The position numbers were made by a program, and so were the translations under genes. From Sclerotinia nivalis (Eukaryota > Ascomycota > Leotiomycetes > Helotiales > Sclerotiniaceae): 64,000 bases of DNA. The stretch covers positions 6,634,001 to 6,698,000 of the forward strand of contig JAPEIS010000001.1 in NCBI GenBank assembly GCA_029531795.1, given 5' to 3'. The notes beneath the pieces were generated by a model that was not told the DNA's origin, searched no databases, and was given only the letters and a program-made list of their open reading frames with translations. Positions 11,475-22,863 of the stretch are shown in pieces (within the stretch, counting starts at the first letter, position 1; the number at the start of each line of letters is the position of its first letter).

Positions 11475-12068
11475 TGTTTATATGTTAGGCTGGACCGGTA
11501 GCGGGTATATATCCCAGAATTGAGATGAGAGTATCTTGTATGGAGTGGAGCCCTTTTTATGAAACATACCATACGCTTGGATACATCTAATATCTCTCAA
11601 TGTATCTTTCCCGAGGCATTCAACTGGAAAGCGTATAACTTTGCTAGATGAGTGGTGCTGTAGCTTGAAACAAATCTAATTCTCTAGTGCAGAGTTCAAT
11701 CTTCCCATTGAATATTCACCACTTATATCGCTACCGCACGCTTCTGCTTTATACATGTCGTCTGGAAGCCCTTTAATATAGGGAGACAGGGCCCATGCAG
11801 AATATGAAGAAGTGAGAAGTATAAATCTATGGTAGATGCTAGCGGCTAGATTTGCAGATGATTTTATGGCATTAGACTATTACTTCTATGGACCACAGAC
11901 GTCCTAAAGTATATCAACAGAGTTTCCCTTGGGTACATCAACGACACTTTCGTCCATCAGATCATGTTCAAGGAGGAGATAAACCCGCTTAGCGAGTTGT
12001 ATGGATTTCTGACACATTTGTGGATGAGAATATATAATGAAATGTGTGCCTAAACCGACATACTATAC
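11475..12068. other. Intergenic between the two tRNA-Pro genes
   Basis: No coding or repeat signal seen in this AT-rich stretch. Confidence 0.5.
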
Positions 12069-12172
12069 GGGTGTTGTGGTTTAGTGGTATAATTCTTGCT
12101 TAGGGATCTATCAGTCTTCATCAATTGATTCTCCATGTAAGAGGTCCCCGGTTCAATCCCGGGCAACGCCCA
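12069..12172 (+). tRNA. tRNA-Pro (AGG), intron-containing
   Basis: Acceptor GGGTGTT/AACGCCC, D arm TGGTTTAGTGGTATAAT, anticodon stem CTTGC/GTAAG with loop TTAGGGA (anticodon AGG), and T arm CCGGG/CCCGG with TTCAATC loop. The intron is about 32 bases, the longest in this set. A TTTTTT run at about 12194 may terminate transcription. Confidence 0.93.
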
Positions 12173-13310
12173 TCCAGTTTCCTTTTGCAATCTTTTTTGG
12201 CAGATTTTGGTTAGGATGGAGAAATTGGGTTGGGGCAAGCGAGGTGGAGGAGGTATGGAGAATTATCCCTGCGCAGTCAGCTGCAGATGAAGTGGATTTT
12301 AGTTATGTAGAAATTAACAGTGAGATATATTATGTGTGAAAAGATGCTGTTACTTAATACTTGATATTACCTCCCTATGAAATCCTCCTTGACACTTTTG
12401 AGTTCATTTATCTTTTGAAGTTCTGATAATGAGAAACAAGAACACTGTTGGATAAAGTTACTTCCACCTCCGTATCCAACTAACAATGCGGGAATTCACC
12501 TTGCTATGGCCATTGAGTCCGTAAGGGAACTCCAAGCATTCTTATAAGACCGATATCAAATTCAAAAGCCGATCAATCTTGTTCAGTTGGAACACTCTTT
12601 AATCTGTATCATTTGGTATTCAACAATAAATAGATCCACGATATCTCTAGACGAGAGACACGATCTGGAATATTCTTATCCAAGGACGGATTTCAAATAC
12701 TAAAATCATATCAGAATGATTGCTGATCTGAAGTCTAATTGCAGAACATACCTGCAAGACACTTACATCAATATCAAATTCCGACAGTGGACCTTGAGCC
12801 AATGTGACAACTTGTGTCAGCATTTTCTTCTGTTTTGGACCCTCGAAAATTTGCCATCAGCCGTTAGCATAATGGAAATCAGGAGCAGCTCGGAGTGAGC
12901 AACGAGTACATATGGAGTTTGATGTGTGGAATTACTTCTTCGAATGAATCTCGCATCAAGTATTTGATTGTAGTAACATTCTTCTTTTGGCCTACTCTAT
13001 GAACTCGACAGAGGTTCTTCGATCATTGGATTGGATTGAGGTTCGAGAAGAGATGCCCTTGAACCAGCGGTGATATCGAGGCGATAAAGCAGTCAGGATA
13101 GAGCTCTGTCAGGTTCAAAAGAGACAACTCACCCTGCACCACCACAAGTGATAGATACAAGAACAACGCGAACCATATCATCGGAGTTGAATACACGTAG
13201 AACCTCGTTTCTCTTAGGGGAGGGATACATCTATCCGTCAATCCTCGTATATTGAATCCATTTATCTTCCAGCATCATGGCCGCTACGGCCCCCTCTACC
13301 CCCGAGTACA
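12173..13310. other. Intergenic, no supported gene
   Basis: No conserved frame was recognised. An ATG at 13277 opens a short Ala/Pro/Ser/Thr-rich frame in a different phase from the remnant that follows. Confidence 0.4.
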
Positions 13311-13805
13311 CCACGAGAGGGCTTCGACTATCTGACTCGTCTCCTAGCTCAACCACAAGCCTTTAAGGATTTCCTTTCGAAGATAGAAGACAGGAAACCG
13401 TAATACTCAAACCCTTTTCCAAAATTTAAGACGGTCTTAAAAACCTATATCTATCCACTCTGAAGGGCTACATTCTAATACCTTAAGCCGAAATATCTAC
13501 AATAAGTGGACAAGAAATACTAACAATACCTATTCGATCAGGAGTACCCCTCCTGCCTCGGAGCTAGGCCCATCCCACAGATCAACCTAATCGGCAAGGA
13601 CGATCTGATTGATGAGCGCCACTAGGCGGCATCCGCGGTCTGCGCGACTGAACGGCTCCCTCAGGTCTACAGGAATAAGGGAAGATGGAAACTCTATGGT
13701 AGAAATGGACCCGGTTTCTGTATATACATACCCTCAGGACAACCCGTCCCTATACTCTTCGGGAGGTTCGGAACCTTTTACGGGCCTTCACGGACGTTAA
13801 ATACT

Positions 13806-13806
<1 letters not shown>
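13311..13806 (+). pseudogene. Unknown stop-riddled coding remnant
   Basis: One plus-strand frame (phase of base 13533) stays protein-like for about 165 codons from 13311 to 13806: FDYLTRLLAQPQAFKDF near 13323, YLFDQEYPSCLGARPIP near 13527, INLIGKDDLIDERH, then GRWKLYGRNGPGFCIYIPSG and VPILFGRFGTFYGPSRT to about 13800. It contains six in-frame stops (TAA or TAG, one TGA), every one convertible to Gln or Arg by a single T-to-C change, the pattern left by RIP. The local GC content is higher than in the flanks. I do not recognise the protein. The sequence is followed at once by a TCA trinucleotide repeat. Confidence 0.5.

Positions 13807-13856
<50 letters not shown>
13804..13856. repeat. (TCA)n trinucleotide microsatellite
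   Basis: About 17 uninterrupted copies of ATC/TCA. Long poly-Met or poly-Ile/Ser frames across it are artefacts of the repeat. Confidence 0.95.
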
Positions 13857-16205
13857 TTCCAGCATCTTCCAGCATCAATTGGACAAAACCAAGAGATAGT
13901 ACACAAGTGAGAAGCGGCGCGGAAGTCATTTAGATGAATTGTGAGTAATCCACAATCCACAAATGAAGAGTTGGATGGAGAATAACATGATCAATGCGTA
14001 TCTTTGGCAGGAGGGTAAGTCTGGCTCATATATGTTCTTTTCTGTCAATTCCCAAGATATTCTCATTGCTCATGCCATCATCTGAGGTAGGCATCGTGTA
14101 CTCATTCATATATTATTGAAACACTTTTGAATATATATAACTAATCTAACGACATAGTTTCTGTAGCGACCTTAGCATTGGTATTTGACAAGTATCATAC
14201 TTCAAATCTTCAGACATCACTTCAAGGCGTCCACACTATCACAAACGAATTTGTGCCTCGTGTTAAGTTGTAGATTAGCCCAGCTCGGAATCTAAATACT
14301 ACAACTTCCCAGATTATCACTGAATCATACAAAGATGGTGGTAGATGATATGGACGAACGAATGCTCTTTTGAAGGAAGATCAAAAGGTATTGAAGAACT
14401 TCAGATTTGGATCGACCTAGAAACTTGATGTAAGATCCGTCCCTTGAGTGGAAGAGATGTACAGATCTGTGAAAAGCTTTCTAGATGACTCCAAATCTTT
14501 CTGAATGGCTGCCAGGAGGTGGACTGGGATATTTAATCTTGTATAAAGCACAAGATAACTAAGATTCACGCATCGAACCAGGTCTTATTGAATATAATCG
14601 AATCAAATTTAGTAAAGAAGGAATATGTATTGGTATAGGCATCGTTTAGAATATTTTCAGACCCAATATCAACCTTCAATAGAGTTTCTGCTGAACTGCA
14701 ATATTACCACTGAGCTACAGGAAAGAAAAGTTTATATACCGGATCCAAAGGACCAAGCCAGAGCTATACCCAAGAAGCCAACCTGGAGGTCTTGAAATAG
14801 ATTGCCTGAAATCAAGCGGTTAGTCTTTGATTTTCTGAATTTTCGGTTCAGATTGAACTTGGATGATGTTCCGGATATCTCTCTTGAAAGTAAATATGTT
14901 TTCTTCAAGAAACCTATTGTTCAGTAGGTTTGAAATATATATCAATTATTTGTTGAAATCGTGTGAGATGGATCCAACTCATTTAGGAATATCCACACTC
15001 ATTATCAGCGGACGATCGAGTGCCTGCTAGACAACAATGCTCTGGGCACCCATCCCGAGATCATTCCAAAAGACATGCAAACGTTCTAGGATATTTATAG
15101 CTCATCTGCTTTTATGTGTTGGTACCTAAATTGTGTTTTCAGCACGGATAGCTTTAAATGTTCTTTGCAGCGAGACAAATATGAATCCCGACATCAACGC
15201 CAGACTCGCTGCGAAGATCACGCATATGTCTATTTCACGACAGGATTTAAATCCAAAATGATCGATACCACTGGGTCTATCATGCTTGTATCAAAAATGA
15301 GACTTGCAAAAGTCTTGAAGTCTCATCAGATGAAACTCATAGCTCTTTTTCATTGCTACCTGATACTATAAATTCGTTCACCACGGATGATCAATGAGAT
15401 GATGTTGGAATTCTGGGTCTAGTACTAATACTTAATAGCTTGATATGCTTGAATTGGATAATCCCGTGGGGAATAACAGATGTTCCTTTTAGCTTCAATT
15501 ATGATTTTTACTATATTGATGACTCTGTCCCTTCAGCATTCTTAGGAGATATTGAAACTAGCTAAAGTCCTTGGGCCTCAACGGAAAATGACATCAAATC
15601 CGTTGTCTCTCGCTTGATTCGATGCGTCTCTGGATCCCTATCTTCGCTTGTTCATGGCGAACAACATGCTATACGCCGACTAGGCGTCTTGATAATGTGT
15701 AAAAACCAGACACTAGTCTAAATACAACGACATGGACACGAAGAACTTCATATCCCATATTTCCATAATCATGACATCCTCGATTTATCTCCGGGTTCAT
15801 TTCCGCATCAAAGTCACCGAACTCATCCACATTTGATGGAACCATAGCTATGCGGATAGTTCCTAATATTGAACAAGCGATCCAGCACGACATTTGATTT
15901 TTCATTCATGTAATTCTTACTACCTAACTATCTTCTAGGCCCTCGAGGTTCGTAGAATCTAAGATCCATCAGATATAGCCCTCAATCCCATTCAACACCT
16001 TGGTCGTCTCGTCTACCACCAATTCACCTAAAAGTCCCTGTTCCTTTTCCTCAGAACATAGCATCAAGAATGCAAGTACAGGTTCCTCCATTACGTGGGG
16101 TCAAAGTGTGGACGTTCTATCCAACTAGCTATTGGCCGAGTTTCACTTCCTCAACACCTACAAAAATGAACCAAAATTCAACACAACAAAAGCAAAAGAC
16201 ACAAT
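13857..16205. other. Intergenic, no supported gene
   Basis: Mostly AT-rich. A 5' tRNA-like fragment (CCTGTAGCTCAGTGGTAAT on the minus strand, about 14711-14729) lacks a matching 3' half. A 78-codon minus frame at 15905-15669 and a short plus frame at 15114-15371 have no recognisable domain. Confidence 0.4.
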
Positions 16206-16304
16206 CTCCCTCGGGTGGGCTTGAACCACCAACCTCTCGATCAATCTGTATTTGAATTACTTCAAGTAACAGTCGAACGCGCTAGCCAATTGCGCCACGA
16301 GGGA
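16206..16304 (-). tRNA. tRNA-Asn (GTT), intron-containing
   Basis: A perfect acceptor stem TCCCTCG/CGAGGGA, D arm TGGCGCAATTGGCTAGCGCG, anticodon arm TTCGA-CTGTTAC...TCGAG (anticodon GTT), and T arm GGTGG-TTCAAGC-CCACC. The intron is about 25 bases. Identity as Asn rests on the anticodon. Confidence 0.9.
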
Positions 16305-16870
16305 TATTTGATGTTATAGCCACGCCAAATCTGAACTTATATAGCTAACTTCCCATGTATATTCCTAGATCCTAGAATTTACTTGATTAAATACAAAAAA
16401 TGGTGGGGGACAATACGATCCAAGATGACACATTGGCTGCATTCTTGGTAAAAGTTTCAATTGTGGGGTTGAGGGTCGTTTAACCCCATCTCGGCTCGGC
16501 TAACCCCTTCATTCCACCCACTTAGTTGTAATAGTTGTGGTATACCAAAAAAAACCCCCATCTAGATGGACAATTTGACAAGTTGACGGTATTTCTTCTG
16601 AGTTTCTACAGTTTCACGGTCACTTTGACTTAATATACTGTTATCCGCACGGGTAGATGAATATTTTTAGTGAATTAGTTGATGAGAAACCGAGCCGATG
16701 AACCAAAAGCGTAGCCCCATAGCACACAAGACCAACAAGTCCCATACCAACCCACCAGGAAGAAATCCTCACCGCTTGACACCAAAACATACTTAACCCC
16801 TCTGATCTCCAATCCCTCACTTCCCTAACCAGCAAAAGTAAGAACAAAAAGTAGTGATTAACGGAGGTAT
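16305..16870. other. Intergenic between tRNA-Asn and tRNA-Trp
   Basis: No gene seen. A T5 run on the minus strand near 16850 lies just downstream of tRNA-Trp and could be its Pol III terminator. Confidence 0.5.
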
Positions 16871-16942
16871 TGAACCACACCCGATTTGAACGGATAACCT
16901 TTCGATCTGGAGTCGAACGCGCTACCGTTGCGCCAGCGGTCC
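16871..16942 (-). tRNA. tRNA-Trp (CCA), intronless
   Basis: A compact 72-base gene: acceptor GGACCGC/GTGGTTC, D arm TGGCGCAACGGTAGCGCG, anticodon arm TTCGA-CTCCAGA-TCGAA (anticodon CCA), and T arm with TTCAAAT loop. It is the only tRNA gene in this window without an intron. Confidence 0.95.
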
Positions 16943-17129
16943 CTAATCACATGATTGTAGAAGTTCCTCCGCTATCATCCTTCTTATACCCTTTTCCTTC
17001 TCCCATCTCCCATCTCCACATCTCCACTCCGCTCCACTCCCCACTCTCCACTCGATCAAGTAAGTCTGGTATGTAATACCAAAATCGAGCTCCGGAACCA
17101 CAACACATAACCTTAACACATTAAGAATC

Positions 17130-17217
17130 GCTTCCTTAGCTCAGTGGTAGAGCGGACGATTGCAGTAGTATCATAGCTATTATCGTCAGGTCAGTCGTTC
17201 GAACCGGCTAGGGAGCT
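17130..17217 (+). tRNA. tRNA-Cys (GCA), intron-containing
   Basis: Acceptor GCTTCCT/AGGGAGC, A box TAGCTCAGTGGTAGAGC, anticodon stem GACGA/TCGTC with anticodon GCA, and T arm AGTCG-TTCGAAC-CGGCT. The intron is about 16 bases. T-runs near 17240 fit Pol III termination. Confidence 0.93.
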
Positions 17218-18105
17218 TCAATCGCTCCGTGATTCTCTTTTTGTTTTTGGTCGGTATTTACCTGCGGGGTTATATTTTGGATGTGAGATTGATGGATCTT
17301 TGAGGTTGTGCATATTGTAATAATAAATGTGAATATGAATGTGAATAAGAGAAACTGAATTAGTCTCTCGATTATTGCTTCATCATGGAGAGAGGCTTTG
17401 TGTTTTGTTTTTATTTCTACCTCATTCAAATCCTACATAATATACTAAAAACCAAAACCCAAACTGAAATAATCCAGTCTCAATCTCGATTTCAGTGGCA
17501 GTCTGATTCTCCGATTAATTTCAGTGATGATGCAGTGCGGTGTTCTTTGCGGATTCGGATTATAGAGAGAACGTATATAAACACTCATCTAAACTCTCAA
17601 TGCCAGTCAAGTTTCTCACTAGAATTCATGGTCTCACGAAGAGTAATCTTACAACCTAGAAGTATCTATTAAGAAGGCTTCAGGTAATATCATTCCGGTG
17701 TTCCACCATACGCCATCAGCGTCAAACACTTCGCACCTCTCAGAATACCACCCACATCATCCATGACGCCCACAACCCCAGTTTACAATCGATAACTCAC
17801 TTATGTACAGGAATAGAAGTACCAGTCATACATGGAATTTCATCAGACTATCTATGTAAGTCTACCACTCCTACAGCGTCTCGACAAGCAACAAAGGAAA
17901 TAGATTTATTTTACAACAGCCCTTCAAGTATCCATCCATCTAATCCCAACGCCTTGCAAAAGAAAGAGACACAAGAAAATTTGAGCTACCTCATACACCT
18001 AATCTTCTCCAAAAACGCCATGCAATGCTACCCGCAAGTTCGAATATCATCTCAATCCAATTAATTTCACCATTAACTTACAATTCACACGTACCATTAA
18101 CTTTC
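17218..18105. other. Intergenic / 3' UTR of the sugar transporter
   Basis: No supported gene. The right part is likely the 3' UTR of the minus-strand transporter. Confidence 0.5.
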
Positions 18106-20311
18106 CTACTGCAAATCCCTCAACTTCTTTGTCGCATAAGCCGCTCCAATAGTACTAATTGCTCCGATGAACAAACAAACACTAATAGCATTTGGACCCT
18201 CCGTTCCATGATGTTCCCCTTCCTTTGCATTTTGAGCCAATTCCGGACTTTTCCCTGGTTCTAATATACTGAAAACAATCATACTAATGAAAGTTCCTAT
18301 AAATTGCGGAATTGTAGTGTAAATATTTAGAATCCCAAAGTAGATTCCGGAAAGTTCGCCAGTGGATGCAACATCTTCCTTTTCACCGGAGGGGCCATGT
18401 TCGAGACGGAGTAGAGATGGTGATGGGGGAGAGGTGGGTGACTCAAGCTCGATATCACGGTCGGTGGTGGAGAGACGGCTATAAGAGGGTAATCCGCTCA
18501 TTTTGTTTACTTCGACACCAAGGAATGCATATGGTGCCCAAGATGCGACGGACCATGGTCTATGAGCTATTAGTTGATGAAAAGCAGTAAATATCAAGAA
18601 CGCTGAAAACTCACAATCCACAAAACGCAATTAATGACGTTGCAAATCGGAACGAGGACGCAAAAGGTGCTAAGAACATAGCTGATGAGAACATCAAATG
18701 CCCAACAAACCAAGCTCCAAGAAGATCTGGCTTATGTTTGTTGTAAGCCTGAACAAACCGAGCAATGCTTGCTGGTGGTCGCTGAGTGAAATTATCTTCA
18801 TCTGGCGACTTGATCAAAAGAGGTAAAAGGAATGATCCGAAAGATGACACGAATGAGAATACAACGAGAGACATGCTTCCAATCCTTCCAATATCACCCA
18901 AAGCATCTTTAGACTCTTTGATCTCATGTGGAGCATCGTATCTGAAGTATGTTTCTCCAACAAATGTGGTACCATAAAATAGGAACGGAAACCATCCAAT
19001 CCAACTCCAAAATTGACACCATAAGATAGCCTGTATTTTGGGCGGAACTGACATTGTTGTTCTATATATTTGTCGAGCGATTTTGAGTATTCCAGATTGA
19101 CTGTCAGAGTCTTTGCTAGATATTAAAACACGTTCCGTCACGGCCCATGATGTGACACCCACGCAAAATATAAGTGCAAATGCCGCAATAAGAATGAGCT
19201 TCTTGAATTGAGTATCACCCATCGAAGGGCCAAACCAAGCGACAAGATCAACGGTACCAATAGCATACCCGACCAAGTGTCCCAGGGCAGCCATTCTGCT
19301 GGCTGAAAAGTGTCAATGTTTGGATAGCTAATAAGAAGAAGAATAAACCCACCCCATGATGATCCTGCTTGTTGTTTCTGAATAGGTAATGTGTCTACGA
19401 TTAGACTTCGGCAACTCCATTGAACTATTTTCATTAACATTTGCACCACACCCAGACTGAAATATCAAACTCACCAGCATTGATAGCGAAATCCACGGCA
19501 TAAATTGCCAACACGGCCAAAAGTACGGTACAACTCTTATTAAAATCCCCTTCTTCAACAAAATGCGATACTATTTCCTTTGTCCATCCGAGAACCAACA
19601 AGCATAATGCGACAAGGATAGAAGCCCCCACCATATATGGTCTCCTTCTACCCCATTTCGAACGCGATCGATCTGCCATTGCCCCCACAAGCGGTGCCAT
19701 AATCAATCCAGATAAAGGCCCCGCGATCCATACTAAAGAAGTCTTCGATTTCGTAAGACCCAGAGAAAGTAAATATGGTGTGCAATCTATTCAGGTCAAT
19801 CTGTCAATATTTTCCATGAACTGGAGCAGCATTCGACTTACAGGTCATTTCAATACCCCAAGTAAATCTGCATAGCAAATTAGTCAATGCAATTGTTCCC
19901 CATTCCTTTCAGAAAAACCTACTGCAATCCAACCAAAGAAAACGTCAACAATGCCATGCGCATCTGCTCTGTACTCCCCTTAATAGCCGGCTGCCCACTC
20001 CATAAAGCCATATCCGCTTTACTTTCAAAGTACCCCTCGAAATCGAGATCCCCTCCTCTAAGAACCCCTTCAACACTCTCACCCAGAACCTCTACCACAC
20101 GAGTACGAACCCTATTTCTTGAGCGTCCTTGTCGTTCCTCGAATTCAAATTCTTCAGTCTGATGTTGCCTCTCGTCAAAGATACCAATAACAGTTTTGGT
20201 AGTTGTGTCCCCTCTCTTAAAATAGATGCGCTTCTGCTTCTCTTCTACTTCTCTCTTGTCGAAATGCGAATCCGAATCTGCCGCATCATCATCAATATTT
20301 GTGATTGTCAT
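18106..20311 (-). CDS. Sucrose/maltose-type H+ symporter (GPH family, SUT1-like)
   Basis: Twelve-helix plasma-membrane transporter of the glycoside-pentoside-hexuronide family, probably importing sucrose or maltose with protons. The model has six exons, complement of 18106-18559, 18615-19302, 19353-19424, 19475-19786, 19842-19867 and 19923-20311, giving 646 aa. Exon 5 from the 3' end is only 26 bases. Key evidence: a hydrophilic N-terminus of about 110 aa, then TWGIEMTYCTPYLLSLGL (TM1-2), PLVGAMADRSRSKWGRRRPY (the RxGRRRP loop typical of SUT carriers), VQWSCRSLIVDTLP, ASRMAALGHLVGYAIG and LPWSVASWAPYAFLGVEVN. A central cytosolic loop lies around residues 300-330. The acidic/Ser-rich loop before the last two helices (SPTSPPSPS) is usual for fungal members. 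Substrate is inferred from family only. A GTTCCAAT repeat lies upstream. Confidence 0.9.
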
Positions 20312-20975
20312 TTTCGTTTATATGCAAGTGCGCATACGGATCGAATACGAAATAGGAAATTCGTCTCGTGTACCAGTTGATAAAGTACATTTGTATGCAT
20401 TTCGTGTGTACACGTATATAGAATCGCTTTTGATGAGGAAAGGGATGAGGAATTTCAATGAACTTACTGAACGATTTTGGAATTGGAAAGGTCTCACATA
20501 CTACTTCCCTATTTGCTTTTTCTGAGATACTTCAATTGTATCGTGCAATGAGAAAAACGAGTGAAAATGTGTAATGTAAGTTGTAAGTTGTAACAGAAAG
20601 GGAAAGTGCAAAGGGGGTAATAGAAGTTAATTTTAACACCAATTATATCTTACACATAAGGTTCCGCGTACTCAGCGTTCTCTACAAGGGTAATTTCCAT
20701 AAACGGTGAATACGCAGTACATATAATAACCGCTCGGAACATCTATGAGCAACATGAGTTTCATCAATAAGTGGGTTTCAATGTTCCAATGTTCCAATGT
20801 TCCAATGTTTCGTTCCAATGTTCCAATCTTGAGTACAGAAGGCTACATCCGGGGTAAATAGAGGTGGGAATTGATGCATATTTTTGATTGGGTATCTTAG
20901 AGACCTAGCTAGAGCCTAACCTACGTGAGCTAGCAGCAATTACAAGGCTGACACTTTTGCACTTCTAACTATTAT
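20312..20975. promoter_or_regulatory. Region between the sugar transporter start and the dynactin p50 stop
   Basis: Holds the transporter 5' leader and promoter and the p50 3' UTR. A tandem GTTCCAAT array lies at about 20781-20827. No conserved element can be named. Confidence 0.4.
20779..20828. repeat. GTTCCAAT octamer tandem repeat
   Basis: Six near-perfect copies of TGTTCCAA with one interrupted unit (TGTTTCGTTCCAA). It lies about 470 bases upstream of the transporter start codon. Confidence 0.85.
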
Positions 20976-22390
20976 TTATAATTTAGACATCTTATCTTCA
21001 AGATCCTTCACCCAACCTTCTACAACTTTCATATTTCCTCCAATGACGGTTTCTCCTCGTATTATTGCTTCCTCAACTTTCTCTAATCCTTCTTGCCACT
21101 TCTTGATATCGTTAGTCATTTCCGCTTGTCTTTGCTCCACTCTGTCCAAGTTCTCACTGGCTGTAGCCGCATCTGCATGGATAGCTCGTAATGATCGTAG
21201 TCTGTCCAGTAAGGATGGTAGAAGAGGCGCGAGATTTTCAATGGTAGGCAAAGTCCCGTAAAGCGCATTTATCTTCGAAATCTGTTCCGCGTCTTCTCCG
21301 TCCTCAGGTGCAACTTCTCCTCCAGCTGATCTTAAAGAATCTTGTGCAGCTTTGGCCGATTTTCGAGATTCCTCGAGTTTTTCGGCTTCTTGTGTCAATG
21401 TTCGCACTCTTCGGCTTATGCTGTCAAGAGATGATGGTGTAGACTCGGTAAGGATTGAGACCTGTCTTTCGAGGATATCGAGAGTTGGTAGAACGGCTAT
21501 TGAGCTACTAGTAAAGTCCATCGTCGAGTTGAGTCCAAGAACCTTTTCCAGAAGTGCCAATCGTGCATCAAAATCTGCTGCTTTAGCCAAAGCATGACTC
21601 TGTTGGTATGTAGGTGCATATGTAACAGTATACGTAGAAGGTTCTCCCGTTCCCTGTGAAGTTTGTGGTGGCCCATTTGCCTTGATACCCGTTCCTAAAT
21701 CTTTCGCCAATCTTGCTCCAGCACTTGTGAATTGGTCCCCTTGATTTGCGGATATCCCATCCAATAATTTACTCAACGAAGCAATATCATCTCCATCAAT
21801 CGACTCTCCGTCTTCTTCCGTATCCTTCTTCTCTAGATTCCTCTTTCCATATTCTTCTTTGACTTCCTCAATTTCACGTCTTAATCTTGCAAGCTTTCTT
21901 TCCAAGCTTTCCCCATCATCATCATCACTAAAATCGCCAAATTCTTCTGTTCCGTCTTGCCTTTTCCTGTGTCGTCTCGAAGAAGCTTTATATGATTTCC
22001 TTTTTGCTGTGACTCTGTCTGAAAAGTCTACATCGCGTGCATCTATTTGTGCCGGAGAGAAATGCGAACGGGCTTCATCGGGGTGTAATCGTGAACGGGA
22101 AATCCCTCCTAACTCCTCGTCATCCTCATCGAAATCGTCATACGAAGAAGACGTTGATTGAGAATGAGCTCTGCCAGTCTAAAAACTGTTAGAATGAATG
22201 AGGGGAAGGGTTGAATTTGAACTAACTTACAGGAGCTGTTGAATTGTCCTCTGTTAACTCAGGGGTTTCGTAAATATCTGGTGCTGAATCCTTGAACATT
22301 TTGGTCAGATAATGAAGCTCTTATAAAGCCAAGGCTTAGGAAACATACCAGATCTGGTAATTCCGCATATTTTTTATTGAGAGCAGCCAT
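20976..22390 (-). CDS. Dynactin subunit 2 (p50 dynamitin)
   Basis: Subunit of the dynactin complex, which links cytoplasmic dynein to cargo and to the Arp1 filament; in filamentous fungi it acts in nuclear migration and vesicle transport. Three exons, complement of 20976-22178, 22231-22290 and 22349-22390, give 434 aa. The start was chosen because MAALNKKYAELPDL joins across the first intron to DSAPDIYETPEL, the conserved p50 N-terminal motif (KYADLP ... PDVYET). The middle carries acidic and Lys/Arg-rich stretches and coiled coils (ERKLARLRREIEEVKEEYGK at about residues 127-146), and the C-terminal half is helical with heptad patterning (SLLDRLRSLRAIHADA). The length is that of fungal p50. 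The gene is divergent from the RTC4-like gene, 473 bases apart. Confidence 0.88.
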
Positions 22391-22863
22391 CCTTGGTATT
22401 TTTGTCTGGATGTTTTCGATGAAGTATTGAGGCAAGTTCAAAACATTTGGTGCAATCAATAATAGTACGCGGAAGGCGGGACCACTTATCAATTGACGGG
22501 GTTAACAACTTGACTGAGGTCCTTTTAGTCCCGCATAAACAGGGGTATCAAGCTTGGACCATTTCTACATTAGAGCTTTTCTATTAAGGACTCCCGTGAT
22601 ACCGTACCCTATCGAGCATTATCATATTCAGCTGTAGAAATATACGGCACAAAGGTTTTCTATTATGGATAATTTCAAACATTTCTTACAATATACAATC
22701 AATTGAATTTATGTTTTAAAGAACTAAAGCAAAATGGAAATACAACTTTTACTCTCACCTGTTGCATCTGGATAGTAAATGTTTCCACCAAATCCACGTT
22801 GCCTATCTCATCTCAAAGACCCTTACTTTACTTTACCATACGATACGTGACGCGATCTTCGAG
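22391..22863. promoter_or_regulatory. Divergent promoter, dynactin p50 / RTC4-like
   Basis: A 473-base spacer between two head-to-head start codons. In-frame ATG codons upstream of both chosen starts (22492 on minus, 22762 on plus) would extend either protein; neither extension looks conserved. Confidence 0.45.

Noticed and set aside
13778..13960. Frame with a run of methionines
   Set aside because: Translation of the (TCA)n microsatellite on the minus strand.
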